Source: Neurospora crassa OR74A
Taxonomy: Eukaryota; Ascomycota; Sordariomycetes; Sordariales; Sordariaceae
NCBI RefSeq assembly: GCF_000182925.2
Contig: NC_026501.1
Span: 7,667,917-7,731,916 of the forward strand
Length of the DNA stretch: 64,000 nt
Direction: 5' to 3'
A program made the translations under genes and the position numbers. The notes under the pieces were generated by a model that made no database searches, was not told the origin of the DNA, and was given only the letters and a program-made list of their open reading frames with translations. Below are positions 1 to 9,828 of the stretch, piece by piece. Position 1 is the first letter of the stretch. Each line of letters starts with the position of its first letter.

Positions 1-2560
1 TCTTGAGCCTGCTGATCTCTTCCTCCAGGACTTTCTTTGCCTTGGACCACTCATTTCTTTGAGTCTCCAAATCCATCTTTTGCGACGCCGTGTTCTTGAG
101 GGTCGTCTCCACCTTTTCCAGCCTTGCCTTCGTCTGAGAAAGCTGCTGCTGCAAGACCTCCTTTTCGGCTTGCACACGTTGTCGCTGGTCTTCCAAAGAC
201 TTGTTCTCCAATCGCAAAGACTGAATATCCTTCAGATCGGCGCCGGCGCTGGCCTTGCTCGCCAATTTTTGCTTGAGGTCCAGAACCTGTTGGTTCAAGC
301 TTTTGATATCCCCTTCCTGACGTTGTTGTAGATCGACCAGAGAATCCCTCTCCACCTGCATAAGCTTCATGTCCTTGAGCGCCACATTGGCTTCTTCGAT
401 CGATTTGTTGAGATTAGTGATTTTCTGGTTCAGGGCATTCTTTTCAGACTCCCAGCGATCTTGTTGGTCTTTCAACGACTTCTGGTCGAGGGCAAGTGAC
501 GCCGATGGATCCTCGGTCGGCTCAAGCCATCCCTTTTTCTTGAGTTTCTGGTAAAACGCGTCGGCCTTTCTTTTTTGCTCATCTCTCTGTTCTTTAAGCT
601 TGTTGTTTTCAGACGTGAGCTTCTGGATTGTTTCACTGCGGGATCGTGTGGCGGATTCCTTGGCCGCTGCTTCTGCCTTGTCCTTGGCTTCTTCGGTTTG
701 AACAAGTCGTTGCTCGGTGTCTTCGTACAGGTTCAATATGTTATCGAAGACTTCAAGGATTGTTGCGCCTATGTCATGAGGGTCGGCGCCGCCTTTGATA
801 GGAACGCCAAGCGCTGCCGCGGTATCCATGATATCGTTCAGCGTTCGGTTTAAGGATTCCGACATCTGGTCGGCCTGCTCGGTTTTGCGAGTAGCTTCTT
901 CCTGCAAGCGAGATAGAGAATCCTCCTTCTTTTTGAGATCGGTTTGCACTTGCCGCCAATGCTCGATGTCGGCCTCCCTTTGTTGATCTATGAATTGGAG
1001 TTCGTCGACTCTCTCCTCCAGGCCTTTGATCTTGGCCTCGGACGCGTGTGTGGCCAAGGCTACCGCTGCAAGGCGTTGCCTGTCCGCGTCTTGCTTGAAA
1101 TCTCGGAGTTTCTGCAGCTCATGCTCGTCCATCGATCTCTTCTTCTTCTCATCCATCAATTGTTGATACGTATCAAACTCTGATTTCTCTTGATCATGCA
1201 GCCTCTTTTCGGCCTGGGCGAGATATGTTTCCACCTCTTCCTTGGCCAGCTTGTCATCATCCACCTTGATCTGCAGGGCACGGAATTCCCGGAGTAGCCG
1301 CATCTTTGTTTTGCTTGCCTGGTCGTAATACTCCAGCAGGGTATTGAAAGCCTTGCGGATCGCAGGCTCTCCTGCTTTTTCGATGTACGTCCTCAACATA
1401 CTGTGCCTATCGACCTTGTTATCTAGCACTGCTATGGCGTGGTCCTTGTACTGAGATAACTGGGCGACCATGAATCGTGTATCGCGCAGCGTTCCCTCGT
1501 CGTATGGTTTGTATTTCAGTGGTCTGGTGGGGTCCGTTTTCCCTTCATTGTCGTCCCGCAACCGGTCGTACTCCTCGATAGCGGCTTCATTATCCGCCCT
1601 ATGTCCCTCTTGACTTGTGAAGGGGCTGAATGTAAAAGGGTTATTCATGTCTCGGTAGCGCCCCACTTCGTGTTTGTTTTTAACACGAACAGGCTGGCCA
1701 GACTCGTCGATGTCTGAAGTGTTTGCGATATCTTCTTTTTCCTCGTCTGACTCGTATGCCTTTTTGACCTCCCTAATGACTCTCCTAGCGCCGGTACCAT
1801 CACCCACATACCGTTCGTGGAGCAACTTGGGCTTCTCTTTTTCCGCGTCCTTCTCACTTTCCCAGTCACTCACGTAGTCATCTTCCGCCACGTCCTCGCT
1901 GACCTTAACATCTGCAATGTCCCCAGCTTTCACTCTCACACCCGTGTCACCCCCATTGCTGTCATCTTCTACGACGTCATCCCAACCAGAGCCCGACTGG
2001 AAGTAAGATCTTTGCGCAGGGGGATTGTATTTAGTTTTGCCCTGGGCTGCGATGCGCGAAGCCTCCTTTGCCTCTTGCATCTTTTGGAAAATATAGGCCC
2101 CCATATCCTCCTCTTCTGGCATTTGCTTCTCTTTCGGCTTTGAACCACCAGCTGAAGCTGCAGGCGTCTGTGAAGTCGGGGCCGCAGTAGGAGCTAAGGC
2201 TGGGGCTGTATATGGAACCGTAGTCGGAACGGCAATTGAGGCCGAAGGTGGAACTATACGCCGACCAGCAGCTGGCACTAGAGCCGGATCAGCAGCTGGA
2301 GCCGGAGTCGGAGCTGGAAGCCGGATCGCAGCCGGACCAGCAGCTGGAGCCGAGGCCGGACCTGGAAGACGGCTCACAGCCGGTCCAGATACTGGAGATG
2401 CCATAGGGCTTTCCGGTTCGCTCATATCCATACGTAGGGACTGTCGTGCTTTGCTCTTCCGGAGCTTCGGCGTTGAAGAACGGGCCACATCGTTGAGAAA
2501 CTGGCCCGGTGTGTTAGGTGACCCACCTCCGGGGCCAGTCCCATCCGAAGGGTAGGACAT
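1..2560 (-). CDS. Large coiled-coil protein, C-terminus beyond the window
   Basis: I do not recognise this protein. One open frame runs from an ATG at 2560 through the left edge, giving 853 residues without a stop, so the gene is cut by the window. The first 60 residues (MSYPSDGTGPGGGSP onward) are Gly/Pro/Ser-rich. Residues of roughly 60-130 are an imperfect Pro-Ala repeat (units such as PAPAAGPA and VPAAGRR). An acidic middle part follows, and from about residue 360 nearly everything is charged, heptad-like coiled coil (for example QKLTSENNKLKEQRDEQKR). That layout fits a cytoskeletal, spindle-pole or tethering protein, but nothing visible decides between them. No intron is needed in the visible part. 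The start is the first ATG after an upstream non-coding stretch. Gene reality is well supported by frame length; function is unknown. Confidence 0.85.
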   Translation of the reverse strand, partial: MSYPSDGTGPGGGSPNTPGQFLNDVARSSTPKLRKSKARQSLRMDMSEPESPMASPVSGPAVSRLPGPASAPAAGPAAIRLPAPTPAPAADPALVPAAGRRIVPPSASIAVPTTVPYTAPALAPTAAPTSQTPAASAGGSKPKEKQMPEEEDMGAYIFQKMQEAKEASRIAAQGKTKYNPPAQRSYFQSGSGWDDVVEDDSNGGDTGVRVKAGDIADVKVSEDVAEDDYVSDWESEKDAEKEKPKLLHERYVGDGTGARRVIREVKKAYESDEEKEDIANTSDIDESGQPVRVKNKHEVGRYRDMNNPFTFSPFTSQEGHRADNEAAIEEYDRLRDDNEGKTDPTRPLKYKPYDEGTLRDTRFMVAQLSQYKDHAIAVLDNKVDRHSMLRTYIEKAGEPAIRKAFNTLLEYYDQASKTKMRLLREFRALQIKVDDDKLAKEEVETYLAQAEKRLHDQEKSEFDTYQQLMDEKKKRSMDEHELQKLRDFKQDADRQRLAAVALATHASEAKIKGLEERVDELQFIDQQREADIEHWRQVQTDLKKKEDSLSRLQEEATRKTEQADQMSESLNRTLNDIMDTAAALGVPIKGGADPHDIGATILEVFDNILNLYEDTEQRLVQTEEAKDKAEAAAKESATRSRSETIQKLTSENNKLKEQRDEQKRKADAFYQKLKKKGWLEPTEDPSASLALDQKSLKDQQDRWESEKNALNQKITNLNKSIEEANVALKDMKLMQVERDSLVDLQQRQEGDIKSLNQQVLDLKQKLASKASAGADLKDIQSLRLENKSLEDQRQRVQAEKEVLQQQLSQTKARLEKVETTLKNTASQKMDLETQRNEWSKAKKVLEEEISRLK

Positions 2561-3378
2561 CTTGCAAATTCACTCCTGACTGTTAGCGGACGTCTTGCAA
2601 TACGAACCCTGAGTATCTTGGTAATGCTATTTTGCTCAATGTTTGGTGTTGCAAATATGTTGAGATGAGCAATATTGATGGTACCAACACCGACTGGGAG
2701 TTTTCCTCGGCCCAAAAGGACTGCTGGCATAAAGAAGTCTTGCTGCCACCCGTTCCTGATAGCCGGTTATGGTGGCATGCGCATGCTCAAAGGAAGCCAT
2801 TCAACCTGGCCGGAAGCGGGTAAGTTAAGCATATCAATCACACTCGAGAAACTGGCATTGACAAAGACTCGACGGGTCAGTTGCCGCTTAGTCGGCTTTG
2901 AAGAATCGAACGTGGGCGACAGCACTGACAAAGAAACGGCACGCCCGTCGTCAATTTAGGCGGCCATTTGGGGCTCAATTCTCTTTGGTGTCAAAGCCTA
3001 GAGGAATCCAGTCAAGCCTCGAGGCCTTCCCGTATTGCTACATTTTCGAAGTGGGCTGTTACTGAATGATCCCTGACCTTTGTCCGTGAATCTGAAGCTT
3101 CACATCCTAAACAGCAGACACACTGTGCAGCTCGCCGCTGCTTCTAGTTCTGCCCCTGCTGTGATAAGGTTGCCAAAAATGGCTGAGGTCCGCACGGCGC
3201 GGTACACTCCATAACTTACTTACAGTCCTCGTGAATATCTCGATCAATCGCTATGATTGGGTACAGGTAGACAAAGACACGGCTTAGGGACGATGGCTTT
3301 GGGTGAACAACATACCGCAGGAGGTGTTGGGACACTTCTTCCTCACTTCCACGAGTCCAACATGGCCAATAGTCTCTT
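2561..3378. other. Intergenic: upstream of coiled-coil gene, downstream of nse4
   Basis: No supported gene. It must hold the promoter and leader of the minus-strand coiled-coil gene and the 3' end of nse4. Short frames here show no family resemblance. Confidence 0.6.
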
Positions 3379-4729
3379 TTAGCTATACCATCCTTGCGCT
3401 CCTGGGCCTTGCTGGCTTTCCTCCTCTCGGTGATCAATCATGGGTTCTTTGATGTTGTAAGCGTCTATGATGTCTTTCCAGATATCCATATCGATCGACA
3501 TGATAGCCTGATGTCTAGTAGTGCCGTGTCTTCCTTGAGCCTTTTCATGCTCGTCTGCGTGGACATGGGCGGCTATTTTCACGTGGGTTAGTGGAGGTAG
3601 CGCGGGAAACAATCAAGAGAAACATACATAGAGATGGACGACCATATGAGTCAAACTCCAGTTTGAGGCCCCCTTCTCGTAGCAGAAAGCTCACGTAGAA
3701 CATATTTTCAACGGTTTGGCCGAATGAGCGGGGATTGATGACGAAGCGTAGAAGGTCAATGCCTCCTGAGGAATGCAGCGCGTATTTCTCCATGATGAGG
3801 AATTCTTGCTCGGGATCGTCCACCTCACCGTTATTGAGGAGGGATTCCACGGCATCTTGCGCAGCATTTTGTTTGTTCTCCAGTTGCTCCAGAATATTCT
3901 TACAAATGGACGGAAGGTCGTTCTTATCGGACTTTTTCAAGTCCTCGGCCCTCAACTCCTGCGGTCTCACCTCGATAAGGCTGTTGATCTTGAAGGGAGC
4001 GTTGCGCTGCGTCATTCTTCGGACTTTCTTTTCGATGGACAAAGGGCCCGAGAGGAAGCCAGGCAGAGCTGGTCTGCGTACGCTGGGAACGGCAGCATAA
4101 CGGCCCAGGTGTGGCCAGTTCAACATGTCGCCTTCGTCCCCCATATCCTCCTCATCTTCGGTATCGGCAGCGGCACGGCCAGGCCGTCTCCTGTAACGTT
4201 GTGTGCTGGTAAGTTCCGGGGCGTCGTCGTCCTCGAAGCCGCGGCCATGGCGCATATAGGTGATGCATTTTGAGACAAATTCGTCGACGTCAATGCCATT
4301 GCCAATGTTGCCCGATGTTAGCCGTTGGGCCCTACGAGCGGACAAGTCGGCCGCGAAGACTAGACCGCGAGAATCAATGGTGGCCTCGTTGGTCTGCTTC
4401 ACATCGCGCATGATAGTGTCTGACTGGTCGAAATAGTTGATCAAGGCGTCCGAGGACTTGTCCTGCATGAACTGGTCGGGGTTCTCTCTCATCTCCCTCT
4501 GCATATCTCGTAGCTTCCTCTGGATCTGCCGCCGCTCCTGCATGGATTGGGCAGGATCATACTCGTCCAAATCGCCATTTGCATCCGGGTTGGGCGGCGA
4601 TGGGTCCCTGATACGCCGCCTTGTTGCCGAGGGGCCTTCATTGCTGTCTGAGACCCGTTTGCCCTTGTTCCTCACCTCCAGGTTTCTGGCTCGTGGAGGG
4701 GAGGCATCGTAAATATCCTCGTCGGACAT
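3379..4729 (-). CDS. nse4: Nse4 kleisin subunit of the SMC5/6 complex
   Basis: Nse4 bridges the Smc5 and Smc6 heads and binds Nse3/Nse1 in the nuclear DNA-repair SMC complex. Two exons: 4729-3628 and 3572-3379; the intron (3627-3573) has a GTATGT donor, a CTAAC branch site and a TAG acceptor. The protein is 431 aa. The start MSDEDIYDASPP is the first ATG of the conserved frame; an upstream open extension has no ATG support. The N-terminal third is acidic and charged, followed by the Nse4-like stretch YFDQSDTIMRDVKQTNEAT (Nse3-binding/helix-turn-helix region). The C-terminal winged-helix domain is clear: INPRSFGQTVENMFYVSFL, then GRPSLSAHVHADEHEKA across the splice, ending in HQAIMSIDMDIWKDII and KEPMIDHR. 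It is divergent from vps34 with about 0.8 kb between starts. Length and motifs are typical for fungal Nse4. Confidence 0.93.
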
Positions 4730-5537
4730 GGGTGTGTTTGCGGGATACGGGGTGACCGGTGTGTTTTGGTAGGTACAGAGTGTACAGATAAGCCGACAAA
4801 GCACCAATGATTCTCGGTCGATAAGTCCTTGGGCCTATCAAGTGCCAAATTGAACATCAACAGACCTCGGTCGTGTGAGGAATGGTTGTCGTCGGGCGAA
4901 AAGAGATGATAGTAGTAGACAGCAAGCCCAGGATTTCGTTGTCGGGGCCTCGACTGTGGTTGAAGACGGATGATCGGGTACACAAACTCAACTGAATTCT
5001 TCCCGACTTGAACGGAAACACGAGCAGTGAGCAGAGGTGAACGACTCTTGTAGCCTGGAAAATAGAGAGTGGAAGCAAGCAAAGAAGGATGGAAGAGGAG
5101 ACGCGTCCTCCAAAGAGAAAGACGCGATTCCGTTTACAGTGAGTGGGAGCAAAGCCGGAGTGGACCCCGCCGAAAGAAAAAGGTGGATCCCCTTCTGGCC
5201 AATTCGCGGGGTGGAGCTGCCGGAGCCCGGGGAACCTTGTTGGCCGCTGTAGCTGCGGTTACTATGTACCTACGTACGTTCCATGTGACACCTGCCAGCC
5301 CTATAGGCGGCGGGGTCATAGTGGGTGGAATGACCTGTACTATGTACTAGGTAGCTAGACTACCTACTGCATAGTACACTCATCCCGTCGTACAACATAC
5401 CCATCACAATCCCGCATCTTCACAGAGACTTCAGCCTGACTCCCCATTCCATTTCTTTACACCTCTCTACCTACACATCCCATAACGTACTTCATGTTCG
5501 GTTCCGGGGACGGCCACTCCCCGAAATATCTGGAACC
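4730..5537. promoter_or_regulatory. Divergent promoter region between nse4 and vps34
   Basis: Head-to-head arrangement: nse4 starts at 4729 (minus) and vps34 at 5538 (plus), so both promoters and leaders lie in these 808 bases. Contains an 18-bp imperfect inverted repeat at 5337-5377 built from the CTAGGTAG/CTACCTA motif. No TATA element was assigned. Confidence 0.6.
5337..5377. repeat. Imperfect inverted repeat in the nse4/vps34 promoter
   Basis: Arms 5337-5354 and 5360-5377 match at 14 of 18 positions around a five-base loop (CTAGA). The outer eight bases GTACTATG and the inner six AGGTAG pair exactly. It is made from the CTAGG/TACC motif common in this genome's intergenic DNA, so it may be a by-product of that motif. 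Confidence 0.5.
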
Positions 5538-8339
5538 ATGCCCATCATGGAGCCCTTTTCGTTTGCGAGCTCCGACCAGCTCAACTATCCCGTCTCGATT
5601 CGCATCATGAGTCTTGAGGGAGAAGAGACGCCCATTCCGTTCAGCACGCTCCTTGAGAGGCCAGACCTGCGACATGTGGGCTCTAACCAAAGGTACACCC
5701 GCCTGTTTCTTGTTGTCCGGGAAGATGGCTACTGAATCACCTCTCATAGTCCTCACTCGGACCTCTATGTCACCGTTCAGGTCTGGGCCGGATCCAAGCC
5801 TCTGACTGTTCCCGTCCAAACACCCTACAAGTGGTTCCGGAATGAGCGCAAATGGTCCGAGTGGCTAACCCTGCCCATCGACTACTCTACTCTCCCCGAA
5901 AATGCCCGTCTGGCCATCACCCTTTGGGACCTCTCTCCAACCGGAGGCGAAGGCGCCCATGGTCATGCCATTCCCTTTGGTGGCACCACACTGCCCTTGT
6001 TCGACAAAGACAACCAACTGTACAAGGGCCGTCAACAGTGTTTTGTATACCGACACAAACAAGCAGATGGCAATGATGATACTGGAACTCCTGCTTTCAT
6101 ACCCAGAAGGTCCGGTGTGGGCTCCAGCAAGAAGGGAACTCCCTCGTCCATTGTTGACAACGATGCCGAAGAGTACGACCGCTTGATGGACCTTCTCAAG
6201 AAACACGAGATGGGAGAGATACCCCGTGTCGACTGGCTCGACCAACTGGCCTTCAGGGTAATCGAAAAGCGCGGATATGGTTCGGCCAAATCCTCCCTCA
6301 GGCTCAAGGCTATTCAGCGTCAACAGGAAGCTCTCGCCAGTGCCAACCCCGATGCGTCCAAACCAATCCCAGTGCCGTCCGATTTTCTGTTGACTGTCGA
6401 GCTGCCCAGATTTGACTTTCCCGTTGTCTTTGCAGATCACGAGTATCCACCTCCACCCATCTCGTCGCTGCAACATCTATCGTCCTCACAGTCGGGTCTC
6501 ATGGTGAAGCCGACACCAGACATTCAGCTTGGACCGGGAATCAGCCGCATAGATGCCGACGATGAAACCTCCGCAGGCCGCTTAATCCGAGTTTACGATC
6601 CGGAGGTAGGCGCGAGGGACAATCCAGCCGAGAGCAAGCACCGAAGACTAGTCCGCAGTCAGCATCGCAACGGTATTCTGGATAAAGACCTGAAACCAAA
6701 CGCTAAAGTCAGAGATGAACTCAACCAGATCATGTCCTACCCACCCACCCACAGCCTGTCGCCTGAAGAGAAGGACCTCATCTGGAAATTCCGATACCAC
6801 TTAACTAGATACAAAAAGGCTCTCACCAAGTTTGTCAAGTCAGTCAACTGGCTCGACGCGTCAGAAGCAAGGTCGGCTGTGGTGGTTCTCGAAAAGTGGA
6901 CTGATATTGATGTGGACGATGCGCTGGAGTTGCTGGGCCCGACCTTCAGCAACTCGGCCGTAAGAGCCTTTGCAGTGAAACGTTTACGCAAGGCAGACGA
7001 TAATGAGCTGCTGCTGTATCTTTTGCAGCTGGTTCAGGCGCTCAAGTACGAGCACATATTGCCACAGTCACGTCAAGACGTATCCCAGGATAGCTCCCTG
7101 GCCAGTTTCTTGATAACGAGGGCCGTGTCAAGTCTGACGCTCGGCAACTATTTCTACTGGTATGTCATGGTCGAAATCGACGACAGGAGCTCCGAGCAAG
7201 GACAAGATGCCAGGGAAATCTACACCAAGGTTGCATACGATTTCATGGCCGAGCTTGACAAGCAGCCGGGGGGCCAGGAGAAGAGAAGAACATACAAACG
7301 ACAGGCCGAGTGGATCCGTATCCTTTCTCAAGTCTCAGGAGAAGTCAAGGAGGCCAACGAGTCTATCGCCAGAAGAACCGACCGGGTCAAGCACTTCTTG
7401 GCCGATTCCAAGAACGAGCTGGTCACCCTCGACCCGCCGCTCCCACTCCCACTGGACCCTTCAGTCATGATCACGGGCGCGATCCCGGAGGAGACCATCG
7501 TCTTCAAATCCTCTCTCCATCCCATCAAGGTGGCCTTCAAAACCACTTCTGGGACCAAGTACCCCCTCATTTTCAAAACAGGCGACGACCTCCGCCAAGA
7601 CCAGCTCGTCATCCAAATCATCATGCTCATGGACGACCTTCTACAAAAGGAGAACCTCGACCTCAAGCTCTCGCCCTACAAGATTCTCGCTACCAGCACC
7701 AGCGCCGGCCTCTCGCAGTTTGTCCCGTCCATGTCCTTCCAGGGCATCCTCAACAAATACGGCAACAACGCCGCGCTCGCCTACCTCAAGCAAAACAGCC
7801 CCGACAGCAACGGCCCGCTGGGCCTGCGCAAGGAAACGCTCGACACCTTTGTCAGGTCGTGCGCCGGCTACTGCGTCATCACGTACATTCTGGGCGTCGG
7901 CGACCGCCACTTGGACAACCTCCTCTTGGCCCCTGACGGGCACTTCTTCCATGCCGATTTCGGGTACATCCTCGGCCGCGACCCGAAGCCGTTTGCCCCC
8001 GTGATGAAGTTGTCGAAAGAGATGGTGGACTGCATGGGCGGGGTCAACTCGGAGCACTATCGCCAGTTCAAGCAGTACTGCTTCTTGGCGTATAGTGCCC
8101 TCCGGAAAAACAGCAATTTGATTTTGAATCTCTTTAGTCTGATGGTGGATGCCAACATTCCGGATATCAAGCTGGAGCCGGACAAGGCAGTGTTCAAGGT
8201 CAGGGACAGGTTTCACTTGGAGCTGAGCGAGGAGGAGGCGATTAGGAATTTGGAGAAGATTATGGAGGATAGTTTGAATGCGCTGGTGCCGGTCATGATT
8301 GATCGGTTGCATGGAGTCATGCAGGCTTTCCGGACGTAG
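5538..8339 (+). CDS. vps34: Vps34 class III phosphatidylinositol 3-kinase
   Basis: Makes phosphatidylinositol 3-phosphate from phosphatidylinositol on endosomal and autophagic membranes, in complex with Vps15 and Vps30/Atg6. Two exons: 5538-5692 and 5750-8339; the 57-nt intron (GTACAC...TAG) splits a serine codon, giving NQ-S-PHSDLYVTVQVW. The protein is 914 aa. The order is the family's: N-terminal C2 domain (about residues 20-200, WFRNERKWSEW), PIK helical domain (about 300-520, ending near FLITRAVSSLTLGNYFYWY), then the kinase (about 600-900). Kinase motifs are intact: FKTGDDLRQDQLVIQ, catalytic loop GDRHLDN (D770, N775) and DFG (788-790) followed by YILGRDPKPF. The C-terminal helix LVPVMIDRLHGVMQAF is present. 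It is convergent with etr1, 187 bases apart. Length and motifs are standard. Confidence 0.97.
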
Positions 8340-8526
8340 TGGGAGGAGGATATTTGTGTTGTGTGGAGGATTGGTTAGCGATGTGTTTTGTTTTGCACAT
8401 AGTCATAGACTGGAAACAGCGTAAAAAGGTAACATGAAGCATTCACATGTCCACTCATAGATCTACCTCTACATGCCGTAATTATATATACACATACACA
8501 CACACTCCCTCAATCGTCATCACTGC

Positions 8527-9828
8527 TTATGTCTCACCAAAGACAAAGACACCCTTACCACTCCTGAATCCCTCAAGAGTACCCTGCACCGCATCCTTCA
8601 AGACCTTCTCCTCCGTATCCCAAGCCCAGGTAACCTCCTGCGCCGGCGCAGCCTTAAACTTGCCCTCGCGCATCAGCTCCAAAATCTCATTGATCATCCT
8701 CTTCTTTTCCTCCGGGTTCTCCTCGGCCCACGCACTCAACCAGAATCCTTCAAACCTCAACCTCTTGAAGATCTGCGGCCCCGTAGGGAACGGGAAACTC
8801 TGCCTGCTCATGCCACCATATGTAACCATCACACCCTTGGGACTCAGACTCCTGACAATCTGCGCCGCATTCTTTCCGCCGACACAGTTCAACCCCAACA
8901 TCAACGGATCCTTTCCGCCATTCGTCCACTCGTCCTTCAGCCTCTGCGTGAAGCTGCGATCCAAAAACTCACTCTCAGTCACCACCACGGTAGCGCCCAA
9001 CTCCATCAATTCCTTCTTCAACTCCTCCGTCTCCTCGGGCGTGTTTCTTTCCCTCACCACATTGATACTCCTCAGTCCCCAAAGCTTACCGAATTGAATC
9101 GCCGACCTGCCCACTCCGCTGTTGGCTCCATTCTGCAAGAACCACGCTCCCCCACTCGCCGTCCCCTTGGCAAACCCGTCCACGCTCAACTGGATCAAGT
9201 CCACGTAATCCTTCAACATCCGATACGCCGAGCACGGGTTGACGCTCACCGTCGCCACCTGCAAGGGCGTCAACCCTTCCTTGCCCTTGTCCCCTCCCAC
9301 CTTCATCAGCTTCTTGTCGGCATCCTCCACCAGCGCGTGCGTCCTCAGCGTGCCGAACCCGGTCGTCGCCGGGATCACCCAGTCGCCCTTCTTCAGCCCC
9401 CGCACCCCGTTTCCGACGCTCACCACCTCAAAACACCCCTCGTTGCCCGGAATCACCGACGGGTCCGAGGTCCCCAGCAGCGGAGAGAATTTGGGTTTGA
9501 CGCCATATGTTCCCTGGATGGTGTTCACGTCGGCGGGGTTGACGGGGCAGGCGAGCGCCCGGATGAGCACGGAGCCGTCGGGGAGAGAGGGGGAGATGGA
9601 GTGTTGGTGGACCGACAAGACGTCGGCGGGCTCGCCGAAGCGCGAGAAGACGAGCGCTTTGGCTTGGGTGTACCCGTAGGGACCGGATTTGTGGCGGCGG
9701 AAGAAGAGCCCGGGGGCGGCGGCAGCGGTGCGGAGGAGGGGAGTGGTGGTGCGAAGGCCGTGGCCGTAACCGGAGAATCGGCCGGTGGCGGCGGCGGCCC
9801 TGGCGACAGGGGTGAGGGTGGTCTTCAT
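8527..9828 (-). CDS. etr1: Mitochondrial trans-2-enoyl-ACP/CoA reductase (Etr1/MECR)
   Basis: NADPH-dependent last step of mitochondrial type II fatty-acid synthesis, which supplies the lipoic-acid precursor and is needed for respiration. Single exon, 433 aa. The N-terminus (residues 1-45) is Ala/Arg/Thr-rich without acidic residues, ends near RRHKSG and looks like a mitochondrial presequence. The mature part is a zinc-less medium-chain reductase: CPVNPADVNTIQGTYG carries the likely catalytic Tyr108, FSPLLGTSDPSVIPGNEG follows, and the nucleotide fold contains NGANSGVGRSAIQFGK. Near the C-terminus are VMVTYGGMSRQSFPF and the family-typical FEGFWLSAW. The ATG at 9828 begins the presequence and is the only sensible start. 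Length fits fungal Etr1. Confidence 0.95.
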   Translation of the reverse strand: MKTTLTPVARAAAATGRFSGYGHGLRTTTPLLRTAAAAPGLFFRRHKSGPYGYTQAKALVFSRFGEPADVLSVHQHSISPSLPDGSVLIRALACPVNPADVNTIQGTYGVKPKFSPLLGTSDPSVIPGNEGCFEVVSVGNGVRGLKKGDWVIPATTGFGTLRTHALVEDADKKLMKVGGDKGKEGLTPLQVATVSVNPCSAYRMLKDYVDLIQLSVDGFAKGTASGGAWFLQNGANSGVGRSAIQFGKLWGLRSINVVRERNTPEETEELKKELMELGATVVVTESEFLDRSFTQRLKDEWTNGGKDPLMLGLNCVGGKNAAQIVRSLSPKGVMVTYGGMSRQSFPFPTGPQIFKRLRFEGFWLSAWAEENPEEKKRMINEILELMREGKFKAAPAQEVTWAWDTEEKVLKDAVQGTLEGFRSGKGVFVFGET

